From Macrophomina tecta (Eukaryota; Ascomycota; Dothideomycetes; Botryosphaeriales; Botryosphaeriaceae), in assembly GCA_024180945.1 (NCBI GenBank), contig JAKSGN010000043.1, forward strand, positions 1,798,001-1,862,000: DNA of 64,000 nucleotides, written 5' to 3'. Position numbers and translations under genes: made by a program. A model generated the notes under the pieces. That model was not told the DNA's origin. It made no database searches and was given only the letters and a program-made list of their open reading frames with translations. The stretch's first letter is position 1, and each line of letters opens with the position of its first letter. Below are positions 23,996 to 33,708 of this stretch, piece after piece.

Positions 23996-24629
23996 CTTCG
24001 GCGGGTGAGCGAGGCCGCGCTGGACGAGCGTGGGCGGCAATCTTAGTATAGAAAGTGCCAGCGCAGAGCGGAGCGCAGGCCGCGGGGACGGTAGCTGCAA
24101 GGCATGTCATGGTGTTGGAGCGGCGATAACCCACTGGCGCGATAAGCAGATAGGCATTGCCATCTACCTATCTCTCGGCCTTGGGAAGCCCTGCCCGAAC
24201 CGCGTCGTGGTGTGCAGCGCGGCTCGAGGAGAGTTGAAGCAGTCGCCCGGGGGTATGTAAATATTCGACGATCGAGAAGCATGTGCATCCTGGACGGCTG
24301 CTCCAGCTCCCCTCAGAGTGTCCAGTCCGCGGGCAGTTGATTTTTTGGTGCCCGCCGGCGCCGGCTTGGAAGGGGCCCCTGCTAGACTCGGGACGAAGAC
24401 GCTGACCCTCGCCCTGCGATCGACGGTTGCCGGCGGGGTTGCCGCGATAGCTCCCTCTCTCTCTCCCCTATCGCCGCCGTGCATACCTTGCGTCGGTCAC
24501 CCGTCGCCCATGTGCCGTTGCAGCAGCGGTTGAATGGGCTCTTGTAAGCTCGGCCGCAGTATATGTCTTGACATTGCCATTCGTATCTTCCGCGTTCGCT
24601 GCCCCATCTTCGCCCAGCTGCCAACCGCC
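23996..24629. promoter_or_regulatory. Bidirectional promoter of hydantoinase and carbamoylase-racemase, with four HGATAR sites
   Basis: Four HGATAR matches are packed into 50 bp: CGATAA at 24124-24129, CGATAA at 24140-24145, AGATAG at 24148-24153, and AGATAG on the minus strand at 24168-24173. They lie 130-180 bp before the hydantoinase ATG and about 460-510 bp before the other ATG. This matches the site of AreA/NIT2 GATA factors and would let both enzymes be induced together when preferred nitrogen runs out. The 5' end of the longer leader (24174-24629) is GC-rich. Confidence 0.55.
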
Positions 24630-26426
24630 ATGCCTCGGGTTCTTCGCCTCGCCGCAGCCCAAATGGGCGCCACCCATTACACTGATCCGCGGCCGAAAAC
24701 GCTCGGACGCATGCTGGCTCTTCTTGAGTCTGCAGCTTCACAGAACGTGCAGTCCGTGCTCTTTCCCGAAACTGCCTTTACCACCTTCTTCCCTCGTCAC
24801 CTGATCAACGACCCGGCCGAGCTGGACTCTTTCTTCGAGCACGGGAACATCGCCACTCAGGAGCAGACCAGGCCACTTTTCGAAAAGGCCAAGGAGCTGC
24901 GTGTAGATATCGCAGTAGGCTTCGCCGAAAAGACCTCAGACGGCGAGACCTTCAACGCCTGCGTCTACTACCACGCCAACACCGGCTCCATCCTGTCCAA
25001 GTACCGCAAAGTCCACCTACCCGGAGACTTCGAGCCATTCGCCGACCCAGAGGCCACGAACCAGCTGGAGAAGCGCTACTTCAAGCCTGGTGACCTGGGC
25101 TTCAATGCCTTCCGCGTGCCGGACTTGGTCGAGTCCCCGCCGGATCGGGGGGATCCCATCTTCGGCATGATGATCTGTAATGACAGAAGGTGGGCGGAGA
25201 GCTGGCGGGTGCTGGGACTGCAAGGTGTTGAGGTTGTTTACTGCGGTTACAACACCGCTGGATTTGCGCCACATCTCTGGGGATCTGACAAGAACATGGA
25301 TCCTGACGAGGCGCGGAGGAAGGCGCTTTTCCACCACAAGCTCGTCATGCAGGCCCACAGCTACACTAACGCATGTTTCAGCGTCAGTGCCGCAAGGTGT
25401 GGCCTGGACGATGGCAAATACGACCCCATTGGTGGCAGCTGTATCACTGGCCCTGAGGGCGAACTGCTGGCCGAGTCCTCGACTTTGGAGGATGAACTCG
25501 TCATTGCGGATTGCAATCTGGACGAATGCCGACCCGGAAAAGAGCGGACCTTTGATTTTGGCCGCCACCGGCGAGTCGAACATTATAGCCGCATCACTGA
25601 TCAGACCGGCGTGGTGGAACCCCCCAAACTGTCCGGCGAACCGAACGGCATCATCACGAACGGTCTCAGCGCCTCAGAAAAGAAGAAGATTCGGATACTC
25701 ATCGTGAACCCTAACAGCACCAAGTCCATGACCGATGCATGTGTGGCCATGTGCCAAACTCAGCTGTCCCCCGATGTCGTGCTGACTGGTTTCACTGCAC
25801 CACGCCCGGCTCCTTCAGCTGTTGAAGGAAATTTTGACAACATCATGTCCGCAGCATCTGCCGCGCGTGCAGTCCTTCCACTTGCTGCCACGCATGACGC
25901 GGTGCTGGTTGCTTGCTACTCGGATCATGCCTTAATACGCATGCTGCGTGAAGAGCTGCCACGCCAACCCGTTATCGGCATCATGGAGGCTTCTTTGTTC
26001 GCTGCTAGGACTCTTGGTGGCCGTTTCGGATTGATTGCAACAAGTGAAAGATCCAGAGTGATGCACGAGGACGCTATTCGGCACTATGGCTTTTCTGGTT
26101 TCTGTGCTGGCGTCGCGAGCTGTAATCTCGGCGTGTTGGACCTTCATGAAAGGAGTCAGGAAGAGGTCATGGCGATTATGTGCGAAGCCGGAAAGAAATT
26201 GGTGGCACAAGGCGCCGATGTCTTGACTTTAGGTTGTGCGGGTATGACACCCTTGAAGGCTGCTGTGGAAGAAGCCGTAGGTGAAGATGTACAGGTGGTC
26301 GATGGCGTGCTGGCTGGCGTGCAGCACCTGTCTGGCCTTGTGCGCATGGGTGGAAGGACGGCAAAGAGAGGAGTTTACCGGAGTTCGGCTGCTGGACGGA
26401 AAGCAAGAGGGCAGGATTGGATATGA
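24630..26426 (+). CDS. Fusion of N-carbamoyl-D-amino-acid amidohydrolase and Asp/Glu/hydantoin racemase
   Basis: This is a single exon of 598 aa from ATG 24630 (CCGCCATGC); an in-frame ATG at 24534 is an alternative. Residues 1-330 are a nitrilase-fold carbamoylase with the Glu-Lys-Cys triad: FPETAF (Glu47), KYRKVHLPG (Lys127) and MMICNDRRWAESWR (Cys183). CNDRRWxE is characteristic of D-carbamoylases rather than beta-ureidopropionases. After a polar linker (about 331-353), residues 354-598 form a racemase: ILIVNPNSTKSMTDAC, ACYSDHALIRML (Cys429) and LTLGCAGMTPL (Cys536), the two cysteines expected to act as acid and base. The fused enzyme would racemise a hydantoin and hydrolyse the carbamoyl-D-amino acid made by the neighbouring hydantoinase. 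In bacterial hyu clusters these are separate proteins. Confidence 0.93.
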   Translation: MPRVLRLAAAQMGATHYTDPRPKTLGRMLALLESAASQNVQSVLFPETAFTTFFPRHLINDPAELDSFFEHGNIATQEQTRPLFEKAKELRVDIAVGFAEKTSDGETFNACVYYHANTGSILSKYRKVHLPGDFEPFADPEATNQLEKRYFKPGDLGFNAFRVPDLVESPPDRGDPIFGMMICNDRRWAESWRVLGLQGVEVVYCGYNTAGFAPHLWGSDKNMDPDEARRKALFHHKLVMQAHSYTNACFSVSAARCGLDDGKYDPIGGSCITGPEGELLAESSTLEDELVIADCNLDECRPGKERTFDFGRHRRVEHYSRITDQTGVVEPPKLSGEPNGIITNGLSASEKKKIRILIVNPNSTKSMTDACVAMCQTQLSPDVVLTGFTAPRPAPSAVEGNFDNIMSAASAARAVLPLAATHDAVLVACYSDHALIRMLREELPRQPVIGIMEASLFAARTLGGRFGLIATSERSRVMHEDAIRHYGFSGFCAGVASCNLGVLDLHERSQEEVMAIMCEAGKKLVAQGADVLTLGCAGMTPLKAAVEEAVGEDVQVVDGVLAGVQHLSGLVRMGGRTAKRGVYRSSAAGRKARGQDWI

Positions 26427-26595
26427 CGTAGTCATGCCATGCGATAAGTAGAAGGATATACATACAAAGAATGGCGAGTTCCACCTCGAGAAAGTATTTG
26501 ATTAGTTATGAGTATATTATCTGCTATGGACGGGGTATCGGGTGCCTCATCTCTCGCTCAACGACTTCGGATCGGGCGTCATGACACAACTCTCT

Positions 26596-27501
26596 TCATA
26601 AACTCGTGAAGACAGCACTGATCACGAGAGCGGTACACATCCACTTGCCGTATCCGGACTTGAGCTGAGCACCAACTCCAGACGTTGCGGAGGTTGCTGC
26701 AGCTGGCCCGCTCGAGGTTGTTGGGCTTCCTGAGCTAGCAGCTGAAGTGGCCGAGGCCGACGTGCCAGTCGGGCGACTCGTGGAGGCTCCGGTCGAAGTC
26801 CTCGTACCCGAAATCTCGGAGATAGACACGAAGCTTCCAGTAGCAAGGCTCGCATCTGAAGTGGAGGCTGCAGTACCGTTGGCAGCCGTGGTTGAAAGCA
26901 CCGGAGTCATTGGTTCGGTGGGCAGGCTGATGGACAGCTCACTCGTGCCGGCTGCTGATATGAGACTGCTCCAGAAGGATGGGTCATACGTAGTGGTCGA
27001 CTCAGACGCGTCGGTGTTTTCCTGGGCATTCCTCTTGCGCAAGGAGCGATCCTGCAACTCAGACCCGTCAAGGACAAGCTCGCCATCCCAGCACTGCAAT
27101 TGTGTCTTCTTGTCCGCATCTGCTCCACCAAACAGGCACCGATGGAATTCACTCGAGCTGGAGCCGTAGGCCAGAAGGCGATGAGCTTTGACGCTGCAGT
27201 ATGCGGCGCAGGACGACGGGCCTTCTGATGTGAGGCGGACTGTTGTGAAATTGGCGACGGGGCTGTCGCAACACTGCGCAAAGTTCGGAACAGCACGAGT
27301 ACCGTAAGGTGGAGTTATGCAAGTGAACGACTTAGCAGCGAAGCTGACGGGAGGCCAGGGCAGGGGATCGTGGAGCGCAGGATTAGTGCCGCAGTCGAGC
27401 GGAGGCAGGGCGGAGGCTTCATGCGACTGGGGCAGCTGTGCCGGTTGCTGATTCATGACGACGATGTGTCCACTGGAGAAAACGTCTGTGTTGATGTGCA
27501 T
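26596..27501 (-). CDS. Ser/Thr-rich, Cys-containing putative surface (GPI-type) protein
   Basis: I do not recognise the family. The frame of 301 aa has a Cys-patterned N-terminal part (LDCGTNPALHDPLPWPP, FAQCCDSP, SCAAYC), then a long Ser/Thr/Ala-rich region typical of O-glycosylated wall proteins. It ends in a hydrophobic tail (KWMCTALVISAVFTSL) preceded by small residues, like a GPI-attachment signal. A signal peptide is expected but absent in this frame. Either an upstream exon supplies it, or translation starts at an internal Met in a shorter form; I could not place a convincing exon. The gene is tail-to-tail with the carbamoylase-racemase, with 169 bp between stop codons. Confidence 0.6.
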   Translation of the reverse strand: MHINTDVFSSGHIVVMNQQPAQLPQSHEASALPPLDCGTNPALHDPLPWPPVSFAAKSFTCITPPYGTRAVPNFAQCCDSPVANFTTVRLTSEGPSSCAAYCSVKAHRLLAYGSSSSEFHRCLFGGADADKKTQLQCWDGELVLDGSELQDRSLRKRNAQENTDASESTTTYDPSFWSSLISAAGTSELSISLPTEPMTPVLSTTAANGTAASTSDASLATGSFVSISEISGTRTSTGASTSRPTGTSASATSAASSGSPTTSSGPAAATSATSGVGAQLKSGYGKWMCTALVISAVFTSL

Positions 27502-28209
27502 CAGGAAGTCGGCCGTGGAGGAAGGGGCGCAGGATATAGGTCACGCAGAGAAAGAGAGCGAGTGGAGAGGTACCACAGGCAGGCAGCCACTCCGTGAGGT
27601 TAACAACAAACGCGAGTCGATCCGGCCCCAAAGAGGAAGGTACAGAGTGACGTCACCCTCGATATACGAGCAGGTTACGCCTACGAACAAACAACACCAA
27701 TCAGACCGCCAAGAGACCTTGGGAGCTGTCATGCCATACCGCTCACCTTTTGTGAAGGGCTTGGCAGTTCAAGGATCGCATCACCACATGATAACAGCGC
27801 CGCCATGGATCGCCCTCGACTTCTGAGGTCGAACCCAGGAGCACTTCCACATCAATTCCAGTCATTCGCTGCATGCTCGATAGGCCGTTGAAACAGTTGT
27901 TTAGATGCAAATGTCCGGGCGAGCAGTTCAGTCACCCACGGCTTGTTGAGTCTACGGATGTATTTCTTGGCCAATCGCCGTGCCGTCGACCCCGCTCCAC
28001 ATTTTCGCTAAGCATTAAATAAGACAGAAGATGTTTAATAGGCTGCTAATGTTCTAGATCTGACTCTCCAAACCACGCGACCCGGAAACGCCTGAGATGC
28101 TCTCTAGCCATACCGTACGCTAGCAGGTGCACTCTGAAGGGTATAATGCCACTGTATGCTACCACCAGCACCGACCCCATGCGGATCATGGGGAATCTCC
28201 AATGAGTAA
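27502..28209. other. Intergenic region
   Basis: These 708 bp lie between the 5' end of the surface-protein gene and the 3' end of the BRAP2-like gene. They may include a missing first exon of the former. Nothing else is supported. Confidence 0.5.
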
Positions 28210-30452
28210 TCACCTCTTTCCCTTCCCTTTTCTCCGCTTACTCTTCTCCTCCGGCGCGGCGCCCACTTCGATTCTGCCCTCTCTGACCTCATCGTGACCC
28301 AACCCGCCTTCCGCACCCTCCCCGCCTAGCTCCTTCAGCTTCTCCTGTCCTGAGATGAAGAAGCTCAAATCACGGTTCTGTTCCTCCAGATCTCTCTTTT
28401 CCACTTCAAGGGCTTTGTTGCGTTCTTCCGCCTCCACAAGCTTTGCATCTAGATGCTGAATCCGCTGCATCAGCGCCCCGCTCACACTTTTCTCTTCTTG
28501 GAACTGTCTCGTCATCGACCGTGCTAGTTCGTCGGATTTCGAGGCACGAGTGGTCAGGCGCTGGACATCCTTCTCCAGGGACGCGATGGTAGCCTTGGCG
28601 TCTTCGTGCTGCGCTTGCAATTCGCGAAGCTGCTTCGCGAGTGCGGCTGCTGACGCAGCCGCCTCCTCGGCAGCTGATGAGGCTTTCGCAGCTTTATCAA
28701 CCGCACGTTCGACCTGCTCTTCGAAGTACAGGCGCTGGCTATCAAGCTGACTGGTTAGCAAGTACGCGTATTCCATTCCCATGTTGTCGAGCTTTTCACG
28801 TGGCACGGTATCAGCACCCATGCCAGTCATGCTGTTGTTCGGATGCTGCGAGTTCGCATGCGCTGCGGGCAGGTCCACGAGCTTGCCGTCCGCTTTGTTC
28901 TGTATAAGACGATGCACGTAGCCATCGCCCGCATAATCCCAGACATGTTGGGTGGCAATATCCATGGCGTAGCTGTGGCTTGTGGCTTCGTAGTGTTGAA
29001 AGGCGTGTGCAGAGTCGTAACGGCCGCAGCCAATGTTACCGCAGATCAGGCAGATCCATAGGTTCGACGACGTCCCACACACGGAGCATTCGTTTTCAGG
29101 GGCATCGGCGTCGGAAGTGTAACCCCGGGAAGTAAGTGAGTCGTTCTGCGTGTAACGGCAAACGGGGCAGCCGCTACCGCGCCATTTTTCCAGACATGCG
29201 CAATGGAAGACATGTTGACATAGGATCGTCAGGAGGCCGGTAGTCTCATCCATGCGTTCTAGGCACACGGGGCACGTGGGAAGCTCGACCAGAGAAGAAG
29301 TCGGTGGCGGGAGTGGCTTCGTGCTCAGTGATGCTAGTGAGCCCGAGTCAACAGCGGAAGATGCCCCTGCAGGAAGGGGCGCTGAGGGAGTCGGCCGGGC
29401 GGAAGGCGTGAAAGGATCATTGTTCATATTAGGGAAACTTGAAGGATCGCTGTCTGCATCAGAAGTCTGGAACTCGATTGATTTGACGAAGACAACATGG
29501 CAATTCTCAGGCTGCGTGCTTCGAGTTAGTGGACAGGGAACCGATTTCGCCAGGTGATACACACCTCCATGCTATTGAACAGCTTCCCATTCCATTCTTT
29601 CCGCCATTGTCTGGCTTTCTTCGCTTCCCTGAACTTCATGAGGACCATGTATTTGTTCGCCCGGCCTGTCCTTATCAGTCTGAAATGACTGACATCCTCC
29701 CTTGTCTGCTCTCCGACATAGCCCAACAGGTCCGACGGCGTCATGTACGATGGTACTGCTAGAATGCATAATGTTGTGCATTCTTCTTCGTTGAAAGCCT
29801 GTCTCGCCCCATCGCTGTGCACAGCGCCGCCATCGGATCCCGCGCTGGAGGCCGAATCATCATACAGACCAGGTGTCTCGTGGGCATCCCGGTACAGATG
29901 CACAACACCCCAACCGACTTCGGTGTTTTTCGGATCGGCGGGAGTGAACTTGCCCTTGGTCGCCAATCCCGAATTCGCACGCGCAGTGTTGTTCACAGAC
30001 TTGCCCCGAGGGTCAGCGTCGCCCCCTGCCCCCGCACCACGCGCCATGTCTATGCTCTGGATGGAGACGCGGTCGAAGCGCCAATCCTTTGTCGCGGTAG
30101 CGCTCGCGGCAGCCTTGGGCTGATGCTTGAGGGCTTTGCCAGCGGGTGCGGTGTCGAGGTGACTGTTCCTACGCTCGCTGTATGAGGGGCGCTGCGCGAT
30201 GGCGGGCCGGCTGTTGGTTAGGTCGACGCTGTAGGCGGTCTTGCTGCGACGCACGTTCTTGCGAGAGCGCGGCGGAGAGGCCCAAGAGGAGATATGGTGT
30301 ACGGGGAGGTCGCTGGTAAAGATATCGGTGCCAGGCGGTGGCGTGAAAGGTGATTCTACGTCTGAGGCGGCGGCAGAACAGCTTGCGCCGTCGAGTTTGG
30401 GCGGGTGGGCGTAGAGTTCAAAGGCCAGATGGTAAAAGTAGGAGGGCGGCAT
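28210..30452 (-). CDS. ETP1: BRAP2/Etp1-type RING and UBP zinc-finger protein
   Basis: BRAP2 proteins are cytoplasmic E3 ligases; yeast Etp1 acts in ethanol tolerance and protein turnover. Exons are 30452-29565 and 29511-28210 (53 nt intron), giving 729 aa from ATG 30452 (MPPSYFYHLAFELY). A BRAP2 RRM-like domain lies at about 220-310; the splice join gives NSMEPENCHVVFVKSIEF, a family hallmark. The RING finger is near 376-415 (CPVCLERMDE to CPVCR). A UBP-type zinc finger follows at about 430-500 (CSVCGTSSNLWICLICGNIG, then HAFQHYEATSHSYAM). A long coiled coil of Glu/Lys/Ala heptads occupies about 540-700, and the tail is basic. All parts appear in the family order. Confidence 0.94.
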
Positions 30453-30778
30453 CAGGCCGGCATGTGTGCATCGTATCTAGGGTAAAGCATTATTGGCCAC
30501 GGCCCCTGGGCAGGTGTGCGGCAGGTCGGGAGGACGGAGAACGTTGCGTTTGTTGGAGCTCCACGGCAAAGATGCAGACGTCGAGCAGTTGCGTTGCAGC
30601 GACACCGGCGGCGGCTTCTCCGAACATCTGCGTGTGCCAAGACCATTTCATCACCAACCAAGGCGGAGCTTTGCTTCGTATCAGACACAGCTTTATTATA
30701 AGCTCATTGCCACAGAGAACTACTCCCTGACAGGAGAGTTCCTCGCGACTACGCATGTTCCCTCAGGCGCTGTATCTG
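30453..30778. other. Intergenic region
   Basis: These 326 bp separate the 5' end of the BRAP2-like gene and the 3' end of the Cys-rich gene. No feature is seen. Confidence 0.55.
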
Positions 30779-31527
30779 CTACACGTAATCCCTGAAGTCG
30801 CCTCCGACGGTGGGCACTTCAGCAGCAAGCGCTGACATGAACATCCTCTTCGGCGAGCGGCTTGAGACATCACACGTGTCGCTCCTAATACAAACGTTTC
30901 GGTCACAGCATGTCTCTGCCGCGCAAACCTCCCCTGCCTCGCAGTCGCTATTCCACAAGCAATCAACCAATCCTGAGCAAGGAATATTGCCATCGAGACA
31001 AAAGCCTGTTCCTTCCAACGTGCTAGCACATATGCAAGAGCTGTCTTTATTGTAGGAGCTGAACTTGCCGCACGATGAGCGTGAGCAGCTTGCTGTGCTA
31101 CAATCTCCGTTCTGGCATGTACCGTTGGAACACTAAAAACCAGTCAGTCTCAAGTGTGCCCCCTCGCAATTACTGGAAGTAAAAACACCTTGCATCCGCA
31201 GCTGCCGCAATTCTGAGCATCTGTCATAAAATCCACACACCCGGCGCTGCTTCCGCGGCAATGATCGGGTGTTGGTGCCGCACAAGTCTGCAAAGGGGAG
31301 GCGAGTGTTGGGCAAATTGTGCTCCCGTCGGTGGCAGTGCAAGCTACAGTCGCTGTCGTAGTGGTAACGTTACCAGTGGACACACTTTTGCCCTTTACAA
31401 AGCTGTGAAACACTAAGGTTTTCTCCAAATGGCTTCTTGGAAGCATCGTAGTGAGCTCAGTCGCAAATGTAGACAGCGTTTTGGCTGTATCAGAGACACG
31501 GCTTCGGTCAGATTGAACCGACAACAT
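30779..31527 (-). CDS. C-terminal part of a Cys-rich modular protein, probably secreted
   Basis: I do not recognise a named family. Exons 31527-31189 and 31132-30779 (56 nt intron) keep frame for 230 codons. The join gives NCGSCGCKCSNGTCQNGDC. Cysteine pairs continue to the end (CLWNSDCEAG, ETCCDRNVC), followed by a short polar tail, a pattern seen in extracellular disulphide-rich proteins. ATG 31527 is only the first in this exon: the frame stays open upstream as a Ser/Thr-rich linker to about 31620, where an acceptor at 31617-31618 or nearby could join it to the Cys-rich exon ending at 31725. No signal peptide belongs to this part alone, so it probably continues into the upstream segment listed next. 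Confidence 0.5.
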
Positions 31528-31725
31528 AGTTGTAGAATTGTTTCGGGCGAAGGACGGAAGAGTAGAAGACTTGGTGAAGAATTGGTGCGGAGAAGTTCGG
31601 ACAAGCGGATAGGTCGTCAGCTTACTGCGGCCGGTTCGGCTGTTTCAGCATATCAGAGCGGCAGAGGCCTTCATCTTTTCAACAATCACGGTGGTTACCT
31701 GTACAAGGGTCCTATTTAACATACT

Positions 31726-32166
31726 TTAGCGCTTTTGGTAACTGTTGCTGGCGGAAAGCCAGCACAGGAGCACACTTCCGCGCAACGCTCGATATCGCAT
31801 GGCCATGCGTGCCAAGAAACTGATATTCCAAGAAGTTCCTTTTCTCTTCTTTCAAAGGCGACACTCGCGTGGGGAGGAATGATCATAATCGTCACCAAGG
31901 TAGACTGTTCTGTGCTCTCCATCGTTATCTCAAGCCGACGGTGGATCGATCCGCGAACTTACACTTGGTCCACATTTATCATGTCCGTCATGAACCTTGG
32001 ACAATCAGAAACTGGTTCATGAGGAGGGATAGTAGGCACGAGCCTCCGTGATGGCGCGACGGCATATGTCGGAGTTGTCGCAGCGCATTCTTTGGTCTTG
32101 TTTCCCTTGAAGTACTCCGAAAACAGAGCTGGCAAGGCATACGGAGTACACAAAACGTGCGACCAT
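31726..32166 (-). pseudogene. N-terminal part of the Cys-rich gene with signal peptide and a frameshift
   Basis: From ATG 32166 the frame reads a signal-peptide-like start (MVARFVYSVCLASSVFGVLQ), then CDNSDICRRAITEARAYYP, and stops. One frame over, coding-like sequence continues with SDCPRFMTDMINVDQ up to a GTAAG donor at 31962. CPRFMTD resembles CVDFMTDAQNC of the downstream module, so the second frame looks real. No intron of credible length connects them; a one-base change near 32040 would. A further exon ending at 31726 reads CDIERCAEVCSCAGFPP before a GTATGT donor. Either the gene is damaged or the sequence has an indel. Confidence 0.4.
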
Positions 32167-33708
32167 TTTGCTCGCTTTGGGTACAGCGCGGGTCCTTGGC
32201 GGTGGTGGGGAAGAGTCAACTTCGAGTGGAGAGGCAGCTTGTAGAGAATTTTACACCGAATCGCATCTAGGATAATGTCCGGGACTGCTCGTGAGCCTGT
32301 ATGACATCTTAACGCATGAGGTTGCCTCTACGTAGATGCCTTGGGTGTGAGAGCAGTAATGCAGGAAGTCACTGCATGCAGCGGATTCTTCTTTCATTAC
32401 GTGAGATGGTGGTCACCGCTTGAAGAGCCGTCCGACTAGGTAAATTAGAATGTGCCTTGCAGAGACAGCCCAGCTTCCTTGCGAGAACGTCTGGAGCGGG
32501 AGTAATCCGAAAAAAGAGCAAGCAAAGTAAGGCCGTGCTAGTGTAGTGAAGCAGTAGGCCGGATAGAGCATTTGCTACAGACAAGGCCATTACAAACCCG
32601 AGCAGCACACCACAGCATTCAATTGTAGTGAACAAGGCACCGGTCAGAGCTGGAGACCATATTCAAGGCACTGGTTAAATTTATCCTAGCGAAACGCCTT
32701 TGCGTTATGACTCACATCTTCTATTGGGAGATAGGAACGTACGGGCGGAGAGACCGTTCAACTAGCGCGACATTTGACCATGAAAAAGGCCCAGATGCGC
32801 AGATTGGACTCGGCTTCAACGGGCTCACAGATTTGGACTTGGAAACGTCATAATTACGCTGGACGGAGCTTTCACAAACTCACTACGATGGCTGCAACTT
32901 TGGCGTACCGTGACTTGGTAGAACCCACTGCGCGCGACTGAAGTAATTTTTAACTGCAGCAACCGCTGCATGCAATCCCTTGTCGCGTCACACACCAAGA
33001 CTGGGAAGGCTTTGCCTGGGCTGGAGATCGATGACCGCCCTTGATACTGACCTTCTCAGCGGCATACGTCAACTCCACATATTGCACCCTTTTACTTGAA
33101 AGGAAGCGCCTCAAAATCATTTTAAGATAAGCTTTCACCGCAGCGCTCCTGACTTACGTCGGTGCCAGAGAGATCAGAAGAGTGGGCAACTCTGGCTTTG
33201 ATCGGTCAGCAATATGTGAAGCGGACCTAACACCTGAGACATTATGGTGCATGTGTACCTTACAGCTTGCAGGTGTCACCCGGATTAGTGAAACGGTCCG
33301 TTCATGTATTACTCTTATGCTAGACCTTTGGTTAGCCGAGAATGATGACTTCCCAACAACCGGAAGACTGGAAAGTCCGTGTCCGGACAAATATTAGTGA
33401 GTACCTCGTATAAGGCAGAGACGAGGCTTCTGTCTTGACGAGAAGGACAAAATAATTCGTCAGATGGTGTCAAGTGCCGTGAGACGCTTAAGCTTTGCAG
33501 AAACACATAAAGAGTTGATCACCGCCTCATGAGAATGCGACGAAAATCGCGCGCACAAACACTACAGATTATTCAGCGGCTCGGACGCACCGGACGAAAA
33601 AAAATATGCAGCGGTGCCTAGTCGGCCGGTGGGGTTGCGCGTATCACCGGGACGGAGCGGAAGAAACCCGGATGGTCCGAACCTGTGAAGCAAAAGCATC
33701 ACGAGAAG
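32167..33708. other. Intergenic region without supported genes
   Basis: This 1.5 kb stretch is A/T-richer than its surroundings. A minus-strand frame at 32369-32590 is hydrophobic (LLGFVMALSVANALSGLLLH) but short and without partner exons or a conserved motif, so I do not call it. No repeat was seen. Confidence 0.5.

Noticed and set aside
22323..26426. Reading the two enzymes as ordinary pyrimidine catabolism (dihydropyrimidinase plus beta-ureidopropionase)
   Set aside because: The second enzyme has the CNDRRWxE motif of D-carbamoylases and a racemase domain, which pyrimidine breakdown does not need. It remains the main alternative for the first enzyme.
27822..27850. B-box-like motif (GGGTTCGACCTC) on the minus strand
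   Set aside because: The T-loop is one base short and no A-box or cloverleaf can be drawn upstream.
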